Assembly (NCBI GenBank): GCA_001661515.1
Contig: LUVW01000005.1
Location: 248,001 to 312,000, forward strand
Reading direction: 5' to 3'
From: Capniomyces stellatus
Taxonomy: Eukaryota > Kickxellomycota > Harpellomycetes > Harpellales > Legeriomycetaceae
Length of the DNA: 64,000 nucleotides
The number at the start of each line of letters is the position of its first letter. Positions within the stretch are counted from its first letter, which is position 1. The notes below the pieces were generated by a model, which made no database searches, was not told the origin of the DNA, and was given only the letters and a program-made list of their open reading frames with translations. Below, one piece after another: positions 1 through 11,445 of this stretch. Made by a program: the position numbers and the translations under genes.

Positions 1-180
1 ACAAAGATGATTTTTTTTTTGCTTTTAAATAAACCAAAGCGAGTCCCTTTTTTTTTGTTTTTGTTTTTGGATTTGAATTTGTTTTACTCGAAAATTTAAA
101 CACTTTTAAAATATAAACTCTATTTTTTAAAAAGCAAATAAAAAGTACAGAGCAAAAGAACTAAAGAATTGAATAGCAAA

Positions 181-2153
181 ATGTTGACAGTAAGTACATG
201 GATTCAAGCAATAAGGTTCAAATCCGTTGATAAAAAAATAAAAATAAAAGTGGGAACTTGGAGCGAAACTTATAATGCTTTGTTAATGTGGTGAATAGGC
301 TGACGAATATAAAGCTTTGGGAAACAAAGCCTTTTCTACGGGAGACTACGAGGAGGCAATTAAGCAATTTACATTGGGAATAGAGGTTGATCCAAGCAAC
401 CATGTTCTTTACTCAAATCGATCGGGGTCATACGCTGGATTGCGCAAGTACCAAGAGGCGTTGGAGGATGCAGAAAAGACAGTTAGCTTGAAGGCAGATT
501 GGCCAAAGGGCTATGGGCGTAAGGGAGCAGCACTGCACGGGTTGAAGAATTATGACGAGGCCAAAGCGGCATATGAAGAGGGGCTGAAAGTAGATCCATC
601 AAATGCGCTTTTGAAAAAGGGGCTTGATGAGGTGGAGGAAGGACTGATGTCAAGCGAGTCGCCATTTGACAACATGTTTAAGGGGGACATTATATCGAAG
701 ATAGCATCAAACCCACAGCTTTCGCCATACCTGACACAGCCAGACTTTATGCAAAAGGTGGTTGAGATCCAAAAGGATCCAAAGGCACTTGGAAAGCACA
801 CTAGTGACCCAAGAATAATGAGCCTTATGATGGCATTGATGGGACTGGACCCCAGCATGATGGGACAGATGAACAAGGACGCACCAAAGTTTGACGACGA
901 AAAAGCTGGTGATGATGAAGAAGAGGCTGAGGAGATTAATAGCAGAGAACCCAGTGCCTCGAGATCAGCACAGCCAGAAAAGGCCGAGGAGCCAGTTGAG
1001 AGCGAGGAGGATAAACTGAGGGCCGAGGCAGTTAAAGAAAAGGATCTTGGAAATGCATCTTACAAGAAGAAGGACTTCAAGCAGGCGCTGGAGCACTACA
1101 ACAAGGCGATAGAGCTTCTGCCATCAGAGATTACTTTCTACAACAACAAATCAGGTAAGTATGCGTTAGGGGGGAGGGAGAGGGAGAGGGTGAATAAATA
1201 GTAGTTGAATTGTTGATATAAGCAAAAAAAAAAAAAAACGAGGAAATGAATTGGGGTTGGATAAATGGGAGATACTTATTGAGTTATATTTTGTTGAATA
1301 AATAGCCGTGTACTTTGAAATGGGAGAGTTTGACGAGTGCATCAGCATAGCCGAAAAGGCGGTTGAAGTTGGAAGAGAGAACAGAGCAGACTACAAGTTG
1401 GTGTCAAAGTCGTTCAACAGAATTGGAACAGCGTACCACAAAAAGGGAGACTTGGTAAACTCGATTAAATACTACAACAAGTCGTTGATGGAGCACCGAA
1501 CAGCCGATTGCCTGAACAAATTGAAGGCAGCTGAAAAGGAGCTGAAATCGAAGAACGAGACCGAATATCTGGATAACGACAAGGCAGAGGAGGCCCGAGT
1601 GAGAGGAAACGAGTACTTTAAGAACTCAAAGTATCCAGAAGCAATCAAAGAGTACACAGAGTCCATCAAGCGCAATCCAAATGACCCAAGAATCTACTCC
1701 AACAGAGCCGCAAGTTACACTAAACTGGTGGCTTTACCAGAGGCGCTGAAAGACATAAACAAGTGTTTGGAACTCGACCCAAAGTTTGTAAAGGCGTACT
1801 TGCGCAAGGCTGCTGTAGAATTCCTGAAGAGAGAGTATGCAGAGTGTATGGAGACTTGCGAGATGGCCAAGGAAGTTGATGAGGAAAATAAGCACACCTC
1901 AGAGATCCAACAACAGATCTCCAGATGCTACGCTGCAATCAGAGAGCAGAATCAGTCGTCAACTAGCGAGGAGGCTTTGAAGAAGGCCCAGCAGGACCCT
2001 GAGGTTCAGAGAATCTTGGCTGATCCAGCCATGCAATCTATTCTGCAACAGATGCAAACCGACCCTAGGGCTGTTCAGGAACACTTGAAGAATCCTGTTG
2101 TAGCCAAGAATCTGAGAAAGCTGATGGCTGCAGGAATTGTCCGCATGGGTTAA
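181..2153 (+). CDS. STI1: Hsp90/Hsp70 co-chaperone Sti1/Hop
   Basis: Sti1/Hop bridges Hsp70 and Hsp90 through TPR domains in the cytosol. I read three exons: 181-189 (codes only Met-Leu-Thr), 299-1154 and 1306-2153, giving about 570 aa, close to the usual family length. Both introns have GTAAGT donors (190, 1155) and the joins keep frame. The N-terminal TPR1 starts ADEYKALGNKAF; a DP-repeat (DP1) segment with repeated DP motifs and Met-rich stretches follows; an acidic linker near residue 200 leads to TPR2A (EAVKEKDLGNASYKKKDF), TPR2B (ARVRGNEYFKNSKYPEAIKEY) and a C-terminal DP2 ending GIVRMG. The second splice restores the TPR sequence SAVYFEMGEFDEC. The start is the only ATG that joins in frame to the ADEYKALGNK motif. 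The nine-base first exon is easily missed by gene finders. Confidence 0.93.
190..298 (+). other. intron 1 of STI1
   Basis: GT-AG intron (donor GTAAGT, acceptor ATAG) separating a 9-base first coding exon from the TPR1 exon. It contains a GTTCAAATCC string that resembles a tRNA B box, but no tRNA can be folded around it. Confidence 0.85.
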
Positions 2154-3004
2154 CTCTGTTTTAATTTGCCTTTACTCTTATTATGAGATTTGGTTTATTT
2201 CTCTTTAATTATAATCTTTTTCCACCATCATTGCTCTACTCTTTTATTCTTTAACAATTATTTTTCAGTGCGAATCAAAATCAACAGATTTCGAAAAAGC
2301 GGTCAAAAGTCGTGTTGCTATTTGTGATTGCGTTTTGAATCAAATAAATAGTACGTGATAAATGGTCCAATAAGATATTGGAGTTTTTTTTCTATTTAAA
2401 TCAAAGCAAAAACAATGTGGGCGAATGGAATCCGATTGATTTCGTCTCTTGAAACCAAGAATAAAAACAAAGTAGACGAAACGAATTAACCGAGTAAGAA
2501 AGTGAGGTAGAAAAAATAAATAAATAAATAAATATGTTGATGTTGAGAACGAAGAGAAATGGGAGTTTGAATTACAACTGATGAAACAGTTGGGTGAAAT
2601 AAAACTAAAACTAATCAGTTGAAGTTGTAAAATCGCGTATAACCAAGACAAAAATAAACATGGAATAAAAGCGGGAAAAAAAAAAAGAAGAGAAAATAAA
2701 CGATTCTAGTTCTTTGCTTTTACACTAATTAGAGCAGAAAATCAAAAACTTGACAATAAATAAACACTTTAATATAAACAAAACTGAAGTTACAAAACCA
2801 AGGTTATTTTTCAAAAAATAAAAAAAGAGTCGAGTATATGTCAAGTTTAATATATATTTTTTAAATTCATTCCAAATTGATAAAAACAACAAAGTCAAGT
2901 TAACAAGCAAGAACAAGAAGCGGGATTATCAACAAGTACCAGTGTATCGACAGAGGAGAGAGTGTATAAGAATAAAAACATAGAGAAACTACGAATAAGT
3001 ATAA
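2154..3004. other. STI1-PDS5 intergenic region
   Basis: AT-rich spacer of about 850 bases holding the STI1 3' end and PDS5 5' region. It has A/T homopolymers and a short run of AAAT repeats near 2515-2533. Open frames here are short and of biased composition; I see no gene. Confidence 0.6.
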
Positions 3005-6000
3005 ATGGATGTTGATGGAGAAACAGTAGCGCCAGTTAGGCTGACGTTCAAGCCCAAGCTGTTTATTGGCAGTGGGAACAAAAAGTTGGTTCCAACACCA
3101 GACCTATTCAATCAGCTAAAAAAACTGTCAAAGGAGCTGAGCATGTTGGACCAAGAAACTGTAGATACTAGGGATCTGAAGCAAGAGGCAATGCAGCTAG
3201 TATCGCCAGCAATAATGCAGCATCAGAACCAGGCGATCCAGGCGTACAGTGCATGTTGTTTGGCAGATATACTGAGGCTGTTTGCGCCAGAAGCGCCGTA
3301 CTCGAACACAGATCTTGAAAAGATATTCAAGCTGTTTGTAAAGATTTTAAAGGTTCTTGAGAGCCAAGAAAACAGTCTGTATTCTTTGGGTGTGTATTTG
3401 CTGGATAGTTTGGCGACAGTCAAGTCGGTTGCACTGTCGGCTGAACTGGATGGGAATGAAGAGATTATGACGTCGTTTTTCAATACGTTTTTTGAGACAA
3501 TAAGGTAATATTTGTTTTTAATTTTCAATATATTAATGATTGATTGATTGATTATTTGGTTCAGTTGTTTTAGGTTGAAATGGGTAAATCAATAAAATAA
3601 AGGGGCAAATAATGGAAGCTAAATATATATATTTTTTGATAAAAATTAAAGGCCGGAACAGCCACGCAAAAATCAGATAAAAATGACTGAGGTGTTGCAA
3701 CAGTTGATTGAGGAGAACAGCAAGGTTCCGCATGAGGTACTAGATATTCTGCTGGTGCAGTTTTTGAAGAAGAGACAAAAGGAAAACAGCTCGGCACACC
3801 AGATGGCAATAGACGTGTGCAACAACACGTTGACGATACTTCAAAAGTACGTGTGTCAATACTTTAATGATATAATCCTGGAGTCAAGCAGGGAGTTGAA
3901 CGGGGAGGGAGGGAATAGCAGAGTGAGGGACGAGAACCTGGAGAACTTGCAGAACGCGCATTATTTGATACTGGAGCTGTTTAAAACAACGCCGGGATTG
4001 CTGCAGAATGTGATTCCTCAGCTGGAGGAAGAATTGGGGGTTGACGAAATAAACATAAGAACGATTGCAACACAGGTGCTGGGGGAGATGTTTTCGCTGA
4101 AGGGGTTTGTGCTGTCGAGGCGATATGGCAACACGTGGAACAGCTGGATGAAGAGAAGGTCGGACAAGTCGGTTGTAGTGAGGATCCAGTGGGTTGAGCA
4201 TGCGGTGATGATGTTGATGACGCAGCCGCAGCTGGCAAAGGACCTGGAGGCGGGAATAATAGAAAAACTGGAGGATGTGGACGAAAAGGTGCGCAAGGCA
4301 GCGTGTGAAGCGTTTACAAAGCTGGACATAACAGTGGCGGTGCAGAACACAATCAGCAAACAAATGCTCGTGGTTCTGGGCGAACGGTGCAAAGACCGCA
4401 AGATGGGGCCCAGAAGTGAGGCTTGTCAGGCAATCAGCTACATTTTTGACAGTGTGTATGCGGACATTGAGGAGGGAAATCCAGTCAGTTTGGACAAGTT
4501 TGCGGGGCTGCCATCAATTCTAATGAAGCTGTTTTACGTTGACCACAAGGACATAGTGTGTAATGCAGAAGCGGCTTTATATGGAAACGTGTTTGGGTCA
4601 AGCAACATTAAGGACGATGGAAGACGGTGTTTGCGGCTGGTGACGATTCTGAGTCGGTGCGACAAGAAGGCGTTGGTTGGGTTTAGCGGGCTGCTGAAGA
4701 GACAGTCAGACCTGATTATGGAGGTCAAACTGATGGTCAAGTACCTGGGCGCCAAAAACCTGGACGAAGGCGAGGCTGCGCTGAACGAGAAGCGGGTTGA
4801 GGAGTGCATCTCGAGGATATCCCAGTACTTCCCCGAACCAGCCAAGTTTGCCGCAAATCTGGCGCAACTGGTAAAACTCAACAACAACGATCTGATAAAC
4901 AACATCAAAAACGTGATGGACGAGTCAAACGACTTCAAAAAGGTCAGGAAAGAACAGCGCGAAACAATGAAACGCATCCGCGATCTGTCGCCCCTGCTCA
5001 TCGAGTCAATGGCTATGCTTGTCCGCGGAATAAGTCTCACCACAATCAACCGCAGCCTCGTTCTGCCGCTTGTATCAATGGTCCAGGGCAAATTCAAGCT
5101 CACCGACTCGGGCTCCAACGAACCAGCCACCGAAAACGTGCTTATTGGAACCAAAGAGCTGTCCACCGCGGCCCAAGAGCTGTTAATGACGATTATGAAG
5201 GTGCAGCCAAGAATATTTATGGCCCACATTGAGTCATTGTTTACTTTGTTTACAGCCAGCGAGGCTAGAGTGTCCGACAAGCTGATCGAGGACAACCTGT
5301 ACATGCTGTCGAACTTTACAAAAATGTATCCGGTACATGTACCGTACAACGAAGAAATGTACACCCAGCTGTGCACGTATCTGGAGTCTGGGACTTTGAG
5401 GCAGGCAAAGTACTCGGCAGCAATACTATCCAACGCCAGCAGCTACAATAAAAGAGGGCTGGCTGAGATTATTGGGAACTTGGCGAGCACAGTGGTCAGT
5501 GGGGCTGCGGTGGGGACCGGATTGGTAGTGATGTCAGCACTGAACAGGTTTGTGCTGTACAAGCAGAACCTGTTTGACGAGGACAGTCTAGGCCAGCTGG
5601 TGAACTTGCTGGTATTGTTTCTGGATGGGCGGGGCGAGTCGCAGCTGTTTGGGGCAGACAAAGACATGAGTGTTGAGGATGATGGGTATGGCGGGGAGTG
5701 GGTTGAGCGGGAGGCGTTGAGGGAGGTGCACGTGGCGAAGCTGCTTTCGCTGAAGTTCCTTGTGAACAGGTGCATTGGGTTTAGAGAGGTTGGTGGTGGC
5801 GCAGAAGGTGGGCGTGTGGACTTGAGATCAAGGGACGTTGTAGTTCAAGTGCTGGACATACTTCGGCGATACATCCAGCCATCAGCCGCGCCGGCAACCG
5901 AAGTGGACAGCCATATGCGGTTACTGTGTGCGTCGTCGATTCTGAAGCTTAGTAGGCAGCAGCGGTACGACGCGATGATTTTGAACAGCGACGTGTTGGA

Positions 6001-6850
6001 TGTTGGATTGGTGGTTCAGGACCCGCTGTACAAGGTGCGGTTCAACTTTGTCACAAAGAAGCTGATTGACTCGATAGCCACGTTCAGGGTTAAACCCAAG
6101 TTTATTCCGCTGCTGTTTTTTGTGGCCCATGACCCTGAGCAGGAAATCAAGGTTCTGACATCCAGGTTTGTTTCGGTTCGGTTATCGAGCTCCTTGAACT
6201 CATCGGCCATAAACTACCTTGACCAGAGCCTGATTGGGCTAATTTTGCTACTTACTTACCATCCTGACTTTAACGACCAGGACGTTGTTTTGTCCACCAA
6301 TTTGTTTGCTACGTACATTGATTATTTTGTGTCTTGCGTTTGCACAATCGAAAACATCTCGCTGCTCTACTGCTACGCAAACATGCTCAAAACCACCAGA
6401 GACATCAACCTCGCCTACATCAAACCAGACACCTCTCCTTCCTCCGGCCATCTGAACCGCGTCGACAGACTTTGGCTGCTTTCTGACATTGCCCAGTTCC
6501 TCCTCCTTGAAAAGTCTAAATCTCACAACTGGCCCATCACCACCTACCCAACCACCCCAAACCTCTCCCAATTCTCCAATCAACTCGTCAAACTGAACTC
6601 TGCTGACCAAACTTTTGTCCTAAACACTTCATTCCTTCCCCAACAATTCATTGCCTCTAAATCCCACAGCCATCAAAAACAAACCCCCGCTTTACCCGAA
6701 AACATTCCCCCAACCACCCCTAAACCCTCTAAACCCTCCTCTTCCAAAAAGAGGCCTGCTGCTGAACCAACAAGAAAAAGCATTCCAAGAAACAGCAAGC
6801 CTTTCAAATCTTTAAAGGACGCTTCGTCCTCCGAAGACGACGAAGAGTGA
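3005..6850 (+). CDS. PDS5: sister chromatid cohesion protein Pds5
   Basis: Pds5 binds cohesin and controls its loading, release and acetylation in the nucleus. Two exons, 3005-3504 and 3652-6850, give about 1,232 aa. The join (donor GTAATA at 3505, acceptor AAAG at 3650-3651) restores FFETIRPEQPRKNQIKMTEV, matching the conserved Pds5 FF.I.RP.....M.. segment; without the splice the reading stops at 3506. The family signature AYSACCLADILRLFAPEAPY lies near residue 85. HEAT-type helical repeats fill the middle, and the C-terminus is a Lys/Ser-rich tail (SSSKKRPAAEPTRKS) ending in an acidic SSEDDEE, as in other Pds5 proteins. Length is typical of fungal Pds5 (about 1,200-1,300 aa). From about 4800 codon choice becomes more C-rich than in the first half, but no break in frame accompanies it. 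Confidence 0.93.
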
Positions 6851-8228
6851 TCCTTACCTCTTCTTGCGCTTATTTTATCATTGTCTTTTTATTTTCAATC
6901 TACTTTTTTCTTTTTACTCTGTCCAATCTTTTGGCTTCATTACTTTGCCAACTTTACTATACGATTTCGTATTTTTGTTTTATTTCCTAATTAGTCTATG
7001 TTATCTAATTTACTTCAACTTTCTTTACTGTTTTAGTTTTTGGTTTTTGGTTTTTTCCTCCTCCTTACTTTATCAAATATTACAGTTATTTAAACTGTTA
7101 TTATTTATTTATTTCTATTTTGAACAGTTACCTCCCTTACTAATTCGTCACTCTCGGATTTTGCGTTCTTGGTAATCCTAATCCCAGACTTTTTTTTTGT
7201 TCATTGTTATCCTTTTGTTATCTGATTAGCCTCCACTATTCCATCTCGCTATTCAACCGCTTTGTTATCCTCTTTATTCTTTTGTATTAGTAAGCAATTT
7301 TACCTTTACTTTTACCGTCACACTAACCAAACTCTTTATCAATTCTTGTTTTTTTTTGCCTTTGGCTTTGTCCACTAAATCGTTCAGTTTTTATTTTAAT
7401 TGGTTTGCCGAGACTTGGATCACTAATTTTACTGTTTCACCCGAAACTGCATTAGTCATCTCCCCCGTCTTTCGCGGTGTTTTTTTACTTTTCCTTTTTG
7501 TACTTATCGTGATAAATTTCACATTTTTTTATCGCTTTGTTTGTTCATCATCAAAACAATACCGAGTTACCCAACCACTCTTAAGCCCTATTTATCAATT
7601 TCACAATTTGGTGCCGATTTTTTCTTCTTGGTGTCGATTTTTGGCGTATTATCAAATTTAAACGTCGGCTTTTTTTTTATTTACTACATCGAAATGAACA
7701 AGTAGTTTTTTTGAACTCTGAAAAATATCTTTCAACTATGTTGTTCACTCTACTTTGCTTGTGTTCATTTGTTCTAAACTTTTAATTTGCTATAAACAGC
7801 TTAATTAAATCCAATTACTAAAAGCTGACTTTTCTTTTCATGTCGCTGTAGTTTAGCATTCCGCCAAATATCGCCTTTTATTCGCCTGATGCTTGTTACC
7901 ATTATTATGTACCTATTTTTTTGCTGTGACTGTTTAGTGCCAAAACCTCTACAAGTACCAGAAAGAAAATAATTCTTTTAAAAATGAAAACTTAATGGCT
8001 TTATCTATTCTTCATATCACTTTACTTTACCTGTATTTCAAGCCATTTTTTTTTTCTGGAAAAAAAAAGTATATAAATGTATGCTCTTTTTGGTTCGAGT
8101 TCCAAACTAAATAACTAAAAAAACAAAACGGTCAGGTTATTTTATTAAATCATTTATACAATATAGTTTGTGAGGTTAATTAATATAGCGGTCAATCCTT
8201 TGTTTCAAACTCTTCAAACCTTCCATAC
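6851..8228. other. T-rich intergenic region downstream of PDS5
   Basis: About 1.4 kb of strongly T-rich DNA between PDS5 and the solute-binding-protein gene. Two open frames of about 100 codons (6864-7175 and 7356-7661) are Phe/Leu/Tyr-dominated, as expected from T-rich sequence, and match nothing I know. TATATAAA at about 8071-8078, roughly 155 bases upstream of the next ATG, could be a TATA element. Confidence 0.5.
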
Positions 8229-9338
8229 ATGATATATAACGTGAAATATCTAGCGATATCGGTATTCACCGCAGCGTTAGCCGTCAGCTCTGCTCTCATT
8301 GACGAATGCGGATGCACAGACGCCAAATGCACCAACCAGGTTCTTGACAAGTTATACGCCGATGCCTTGGCTGAAGGCGGTGACCTCATAGTATATGAAG
8401 GTGGTGATGGCTCAAAGCAAAGAATGACTACACAAAACGCATTCAACAACAGATTCCCAGGGATGAAGGCCAAGTTTGTTGTTGATCTAAGCAAATACCA
8501 CGACATTGAAATCGACAGACAAATCGCTGCAAACAACCTGTCAGTCAGCGTTGCTCATCTCCAAACCGTCAACGACTTTTACCGCTGGAGAGACGAAGGC
8601 CGTCTCATGGCATACAAGCCCCCAAACTTTAACTCTGTATACGACAAGCTTAAAGACCCTGACGGTCACTTTATCTCATTAAACATCATTGCTTTTTCTA
8701 ACAACGCCCTAAAATCGTCATTTGACGCCGGAAAGGCCCCAACTGAAGATCTTGACTACCTCAAACCTGAATACAAGGACAAAATAATCTTCACGTATCC
8801 AAACGACGATGACGCTGTTCTTTACCAATTCGATAAACTCATCAAAAAGCACGGCTGGGAATATCTAACCAAACTGCAAGCCCAAAACATCAGATGGGTC
8901 CGTGGAACACAAAGCCCAACCAACATGATCAGAAACGATACCGTTGTTGATGGCGTCACCTTCTCTTCAGCCAACGCACTCGTTGCCACCCCTGAATCCA
9001 AGGTCGTCTTCAACGTTCCTAAATCATCCTGGTGGCTATCCTGGGGCCAAAACTACGCGATTTTCAAAAATGCTCCTCACCCTGCCGCCGCCAAACTATA
9101 CGCCGCCTGGTACCTCTCTGATGAAGTCCAAAAGAGCGCCATGATTGGATGGTCTGTCAGAACCGATATCGAGGCTAAACCCGGTTACCAACAGATCCAC
9201 AAATACAATAACACCGACCCAACTGATTTCATAAAATTCATGCTGGACAGAACTTATGTCGATGACTTTAAGGCCAAAATCGAGGCTGTAATCGGACCTG
9301 TTAAGGGGCTCACCCCATTGCTTGACCCATTCCTTTAA
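8229..9338 (+). CDS. secreted bacterial-type extracellular solute-binding protein
   Basis: Single-exon 369-aa protein. Residues 1-22 (MIYNVKYLAISVFTAALAVS) form a clear signal peptide, followed by a Cys-rich start of the mature chain (ECGCTDAKC). The rest resembles type-2 periplasmic-binding-protein-like folds (ABC transporter family-1 extracellular solute-binding proteins, iron/thiamine-type): GDLIVYEGGDG near residue 50, a central PNDDDAVLYQFDKL, and the late PHPAAAKLYAAWYLSDEVQ segment typical of these proteins, where a helix follows the second domain crossover. Fungi lack the bacterial importer, so the ligand and role are unknown; extracellular binding or scavenging is a guess. No transmembrane anchor or GPI-like tail is visible. 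It converges on ARB1 across a poly-G gap. The fold assignment is from motif impression, not alignment. Confidence 0.72.
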   Translation: MIYNVKYLAISVFTAALAVSSALIDECGCTDAKCTNQVLDKLYADALAEGGDLIVYEGGDGSKQRMTTQNAFNNRFPGMKAKFVVDLSKYHDIEIDRQIAANNLSVSVAHLQTVNDFYRWRDEGRLMAYKPPNFNSVYDKLKDPDGHFISLNIIAFSNNALKSSFDAGKAPTEDLDYLKPEYKDKIIFTYPNDDDAVLYQFDKLIKKHGWEYLTKLQAQNIRWVRGTQSPTNMIRNDTVVDGVTFSSANALVATPESKVVFNVPKSSWWLSWGQNYAIFKNAPHPAAAKLYAAWYLSDEVQKSAMIGWSVRTDIEAKPGYQQIHKYNNTDPTDFIKFMLDRTYVDDFKAKIEAVIGPVKGLTPLLDPFL

Positions 9339-9666
9339 ATTTTATTTTATTCAAGTGATGAGAATTTGATTTATTATTTACTTTTTATTATTAAAAAGAA
9401 ATGACACCTTTAACAAAGTTAGGTAGGAGGAGGATAAAAGTTTCAAGCTTGAATCTGGTATTTAAAAATGGATTTATTTTATTTCATAATGGAAGTGGGG
9501 GGGGGGGGGGGGGGGGGGGNNNNNNNNNNNNNNNNNNNNNNNNNNNNNNNNNNNGGGGGGGGGGGTTTGTTTGGATAGAATATATTCAAGTAAGTGGGGG
9601 GTGGTAAATAAATCAAATGAGTAAGGTTATAAGAAAGAAAAAAGAAAAAAGAAAAAAGAAAAAAAA
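9339..9666. other. intergenic region with poly-G tract and assembly gap
   Basis: Short spacer between two convergent genes. It holds a run of 23 G (9497-9519), 35 N (9520-9554) and 11 more G (9555-9565). The N block is an assembly gap inside a homopolymer, so the true tract length is unknown. A purine-rich AAAGAAAAAAG repeat follows at about 9632-9665, just after the ARB1 stop. Confidence 0.9.
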
Positions 9667-11445
9667 TTATTTGTCTAGTTTCTTGTTGAGCTTCTTTTTT
9701 AGTTTAGCCTTGTATTCCTGGATGTCGCCCGTGTAGACTTGGATGTCACCACCCTCGCAAAGCCAGAGTTCCTTTGCGATTTGACTGATGAGTCTAAAGT
9801 CGTGAGAAACAAGAACGATACCACCGGTAAAGGCCTTGATGGCCTCAGCCAAAGAGTCAATAGACTCAATATCCAAGTGATTAGTAGGTTCGTCAAGCAA
9901 AATGATGTGGGGTCTTTCGAGGGCCAGCTCGCAGAAAACAAGGCGAGACCGGAGACCGTCACTCAGGGTGTTGATGAGGGAGGTTTGATGGCTTCCACTA
10001 AGACCAAATCTTCCGAGCCATTGACGCCAGTAATCGGTGTCTTGACTGACATCCTTGAACTTGCTTCTCAGGTAGTCAATTGGGGATTTGTCCATGTCAA
10101 GCTGTTCAGCAGAGTGCTGACTGTACTTTTTGACCTTCAGCTGGTTGTGTTTCTGGACACGTCCAGCAGTAGAGTCGATTTCAGACATCATAAGCTTCAG
10201 CAGGGTAGATTTGCCTGTTCCGTTTGGACCCAAAAGCGCAACTCTGGAGTCCATGTCAACAGAAAGATTGACCTCGCTGTACAGGGCATTTTCCAGCTTT
10301 CCGTCATACGAAAAGGCAACTTCGTCGAAACTGAGCACTGGTGGTGGTAGTTTGGTAACTTCGGCAAATCTGAAGGAGTACTCCATTGGTGGGATAACCT
10401 TTTCAATAAGTCCGGCTGCCTCCATCTTGTCAATAATCTTCTGTTTACTCTTGGCCTGGCGGACCAAATTGGCGTAGGTACCAGCTGAGGCAATAAACTT
10501 CTTGATGTGCTCAATTTCTGCCTGCTGCTTTTCGTAAGCTTTCATCTGGTTGGTTTCAAGCTCAGACTTGGTTCTGATAAATGTGTCGTAGTTACCACCA
10601 TAGTACACCAGCTTTTGCTTGTGGTTCAAGTGCATAATGTTTGTGCAAACATTGTTCAGGAAATCCTGCGAGTGCGAAACCATAACCAAGATTCTGTCGT
10701 ACCCTTGCAAGTACTGCTCAAGCCACACACACGCCTCCAAGTCCAAATGGTTTGTTGGCTCGTCCATCAGCAACAATGTTGGTCTGACAAACAATGCCTT
10801 CGCCAACGCTACTCTCATTCTCCATCCTCCCGACAGATCCTTTGTTGGCTTTTGCGCCGACTTGTGTGTAAATCCAAGACCGTGAAGCAACTCTGCTGCA
10901 CGTGACTCAAATGTCGCTGGGTCCAACGACTCGATTCTCTCATACAAATCATCCAACACTGGATTCTCTCCTGCATCTTCCCGTCCCAACAAATGCTCCA
11001 CCTCCTTTTCCATACGTGCCAACTCTTCCTCAGCGTGCTTAATTACATATCTTAGCGCTGAAATGTCTGTTGGTTCCGCTTCTTCATTCAAAATGTATGT
11101 GTCAATGTGTTCCGGGAGCTTGATGTCCTGCTCTGCCAACGACATCAGGAATGTTGACTTTCCGCTTCCATTGGCTCCAAGCAATCCATATCTACGCCCA
11201 AAATTGAGCTCAATTGTAGCATTTTGAATCAACATTCTTCCGTGGAACGAAAGCGAGTATGAATCTATTTGGATATCTCTTGATTGCGCTGCTGATGTAA
11301 GAACTCCTGTGGCTGTTCTGGAAGCATGAAGCTTGAGGCTCTGGAGCTGCTCTGAAAGTGCCCCGTTTGTTGCCTTATCAGTAGGCTTCTTTGACTTTGA
11401 TCCCTTTGCTGCAAGGCGCTTTGCTTTGGAGGCTGAAATTGACAT
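9667..11445 (-). CDS. ARB1: ABC-F family ATPase Arb1 (ABCF2-type)
   Basis: Arb1/ABCF2 is a cytosolic/nuclear tandem ABC ATPase without membrane domains that takes part in 40S and 60S ribosome biogenesis. This intronless 592-aa protein has a Lys-rich N-terminus (SKAKRLAAKGSKSKKP), first Walker A GANGSGKST (about residues 90-98), signature LSGGWRMRVALAKAL and Walker B LLLMDEPTNHLDL. The ABC-F linker helices follow, then second Walker A GPNGTGKST, signature LSDGLRSRLVFCELAL and Walker B IILLDEPTNHLDI, and a basic tail (KLKKKLNKKLDK). The second signature has LSDG instead of LSGG, which occurs in this subfamily. Length and motif order fit the ABCF2 group rather than Gcn20 or eEF3. Confidence 0.93.
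   Translation of the reverse strand: MSISASKAKRLAAKGSKSKKPTDKATNGALSEQLQSLKLHASRTATGVLTSAAQSRDIQIDSYSLSFHGRMLIQNATIELNFGRRYGLLGANGSGKSTFLMSLAEQDIKLPEHIDTYILNEEAEPTDISALRYVIKHAEEELARMEKEVEHLLGREDAGENPVLDDLYERIESLDPATFESRAAELLHGLGFTHKSAQKPTKDLSGGWRMRVALAKALFVRPTLLLMDEPTNHLDLEACVWLEQYLQGYDRILVMVSHSQDFLNNVCTNIMHLNHKQKLVYYGGNYDTFIRTKSELETNQMKAYEKQQAEIEHIKKFIASAGTYANLVRQAKSKQKIIDKMEAAGLIEKVIPPMEYSFRFAEVTKLPPPVLSFDEVAFSYDGKLENALYSEVNLSVDMDSRVALLGPNGTGKSTLLKLMMSEIDSTAGRVQKHNQLKVKKYSQHSAEQLDMDKSPIDYLRSKFKDVSQDTDYWRQWLGRFGLSGSHQTSLINTLSDGLRSRLVFCELALERPHIILLDEPTNHLDIESIDSLAEAIKAFTGGIVLVSHDFRLISQIAKELWLCEGGDIQVYTGDIQEYKAKLKKKLNKKLDK

Noticed and set aside
213..225. tRNA B-box-like GTTCAAATCC in STI1 intron 1
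   Set aside because: No A box at proper spacing and no cloverleaf; it lies within a well-supported intron.
4534..5433. 299-codon antisense frame inside PDS5
   Set aside because: Shadow of PDS5 coding sequence with no recognisable domain.
6864..7661. Two 100-codon Phe/Leu-rich frames after PDS5
   Set aside because: Composition is that of random T-rich DNA; no motif, and no splice logic seen.
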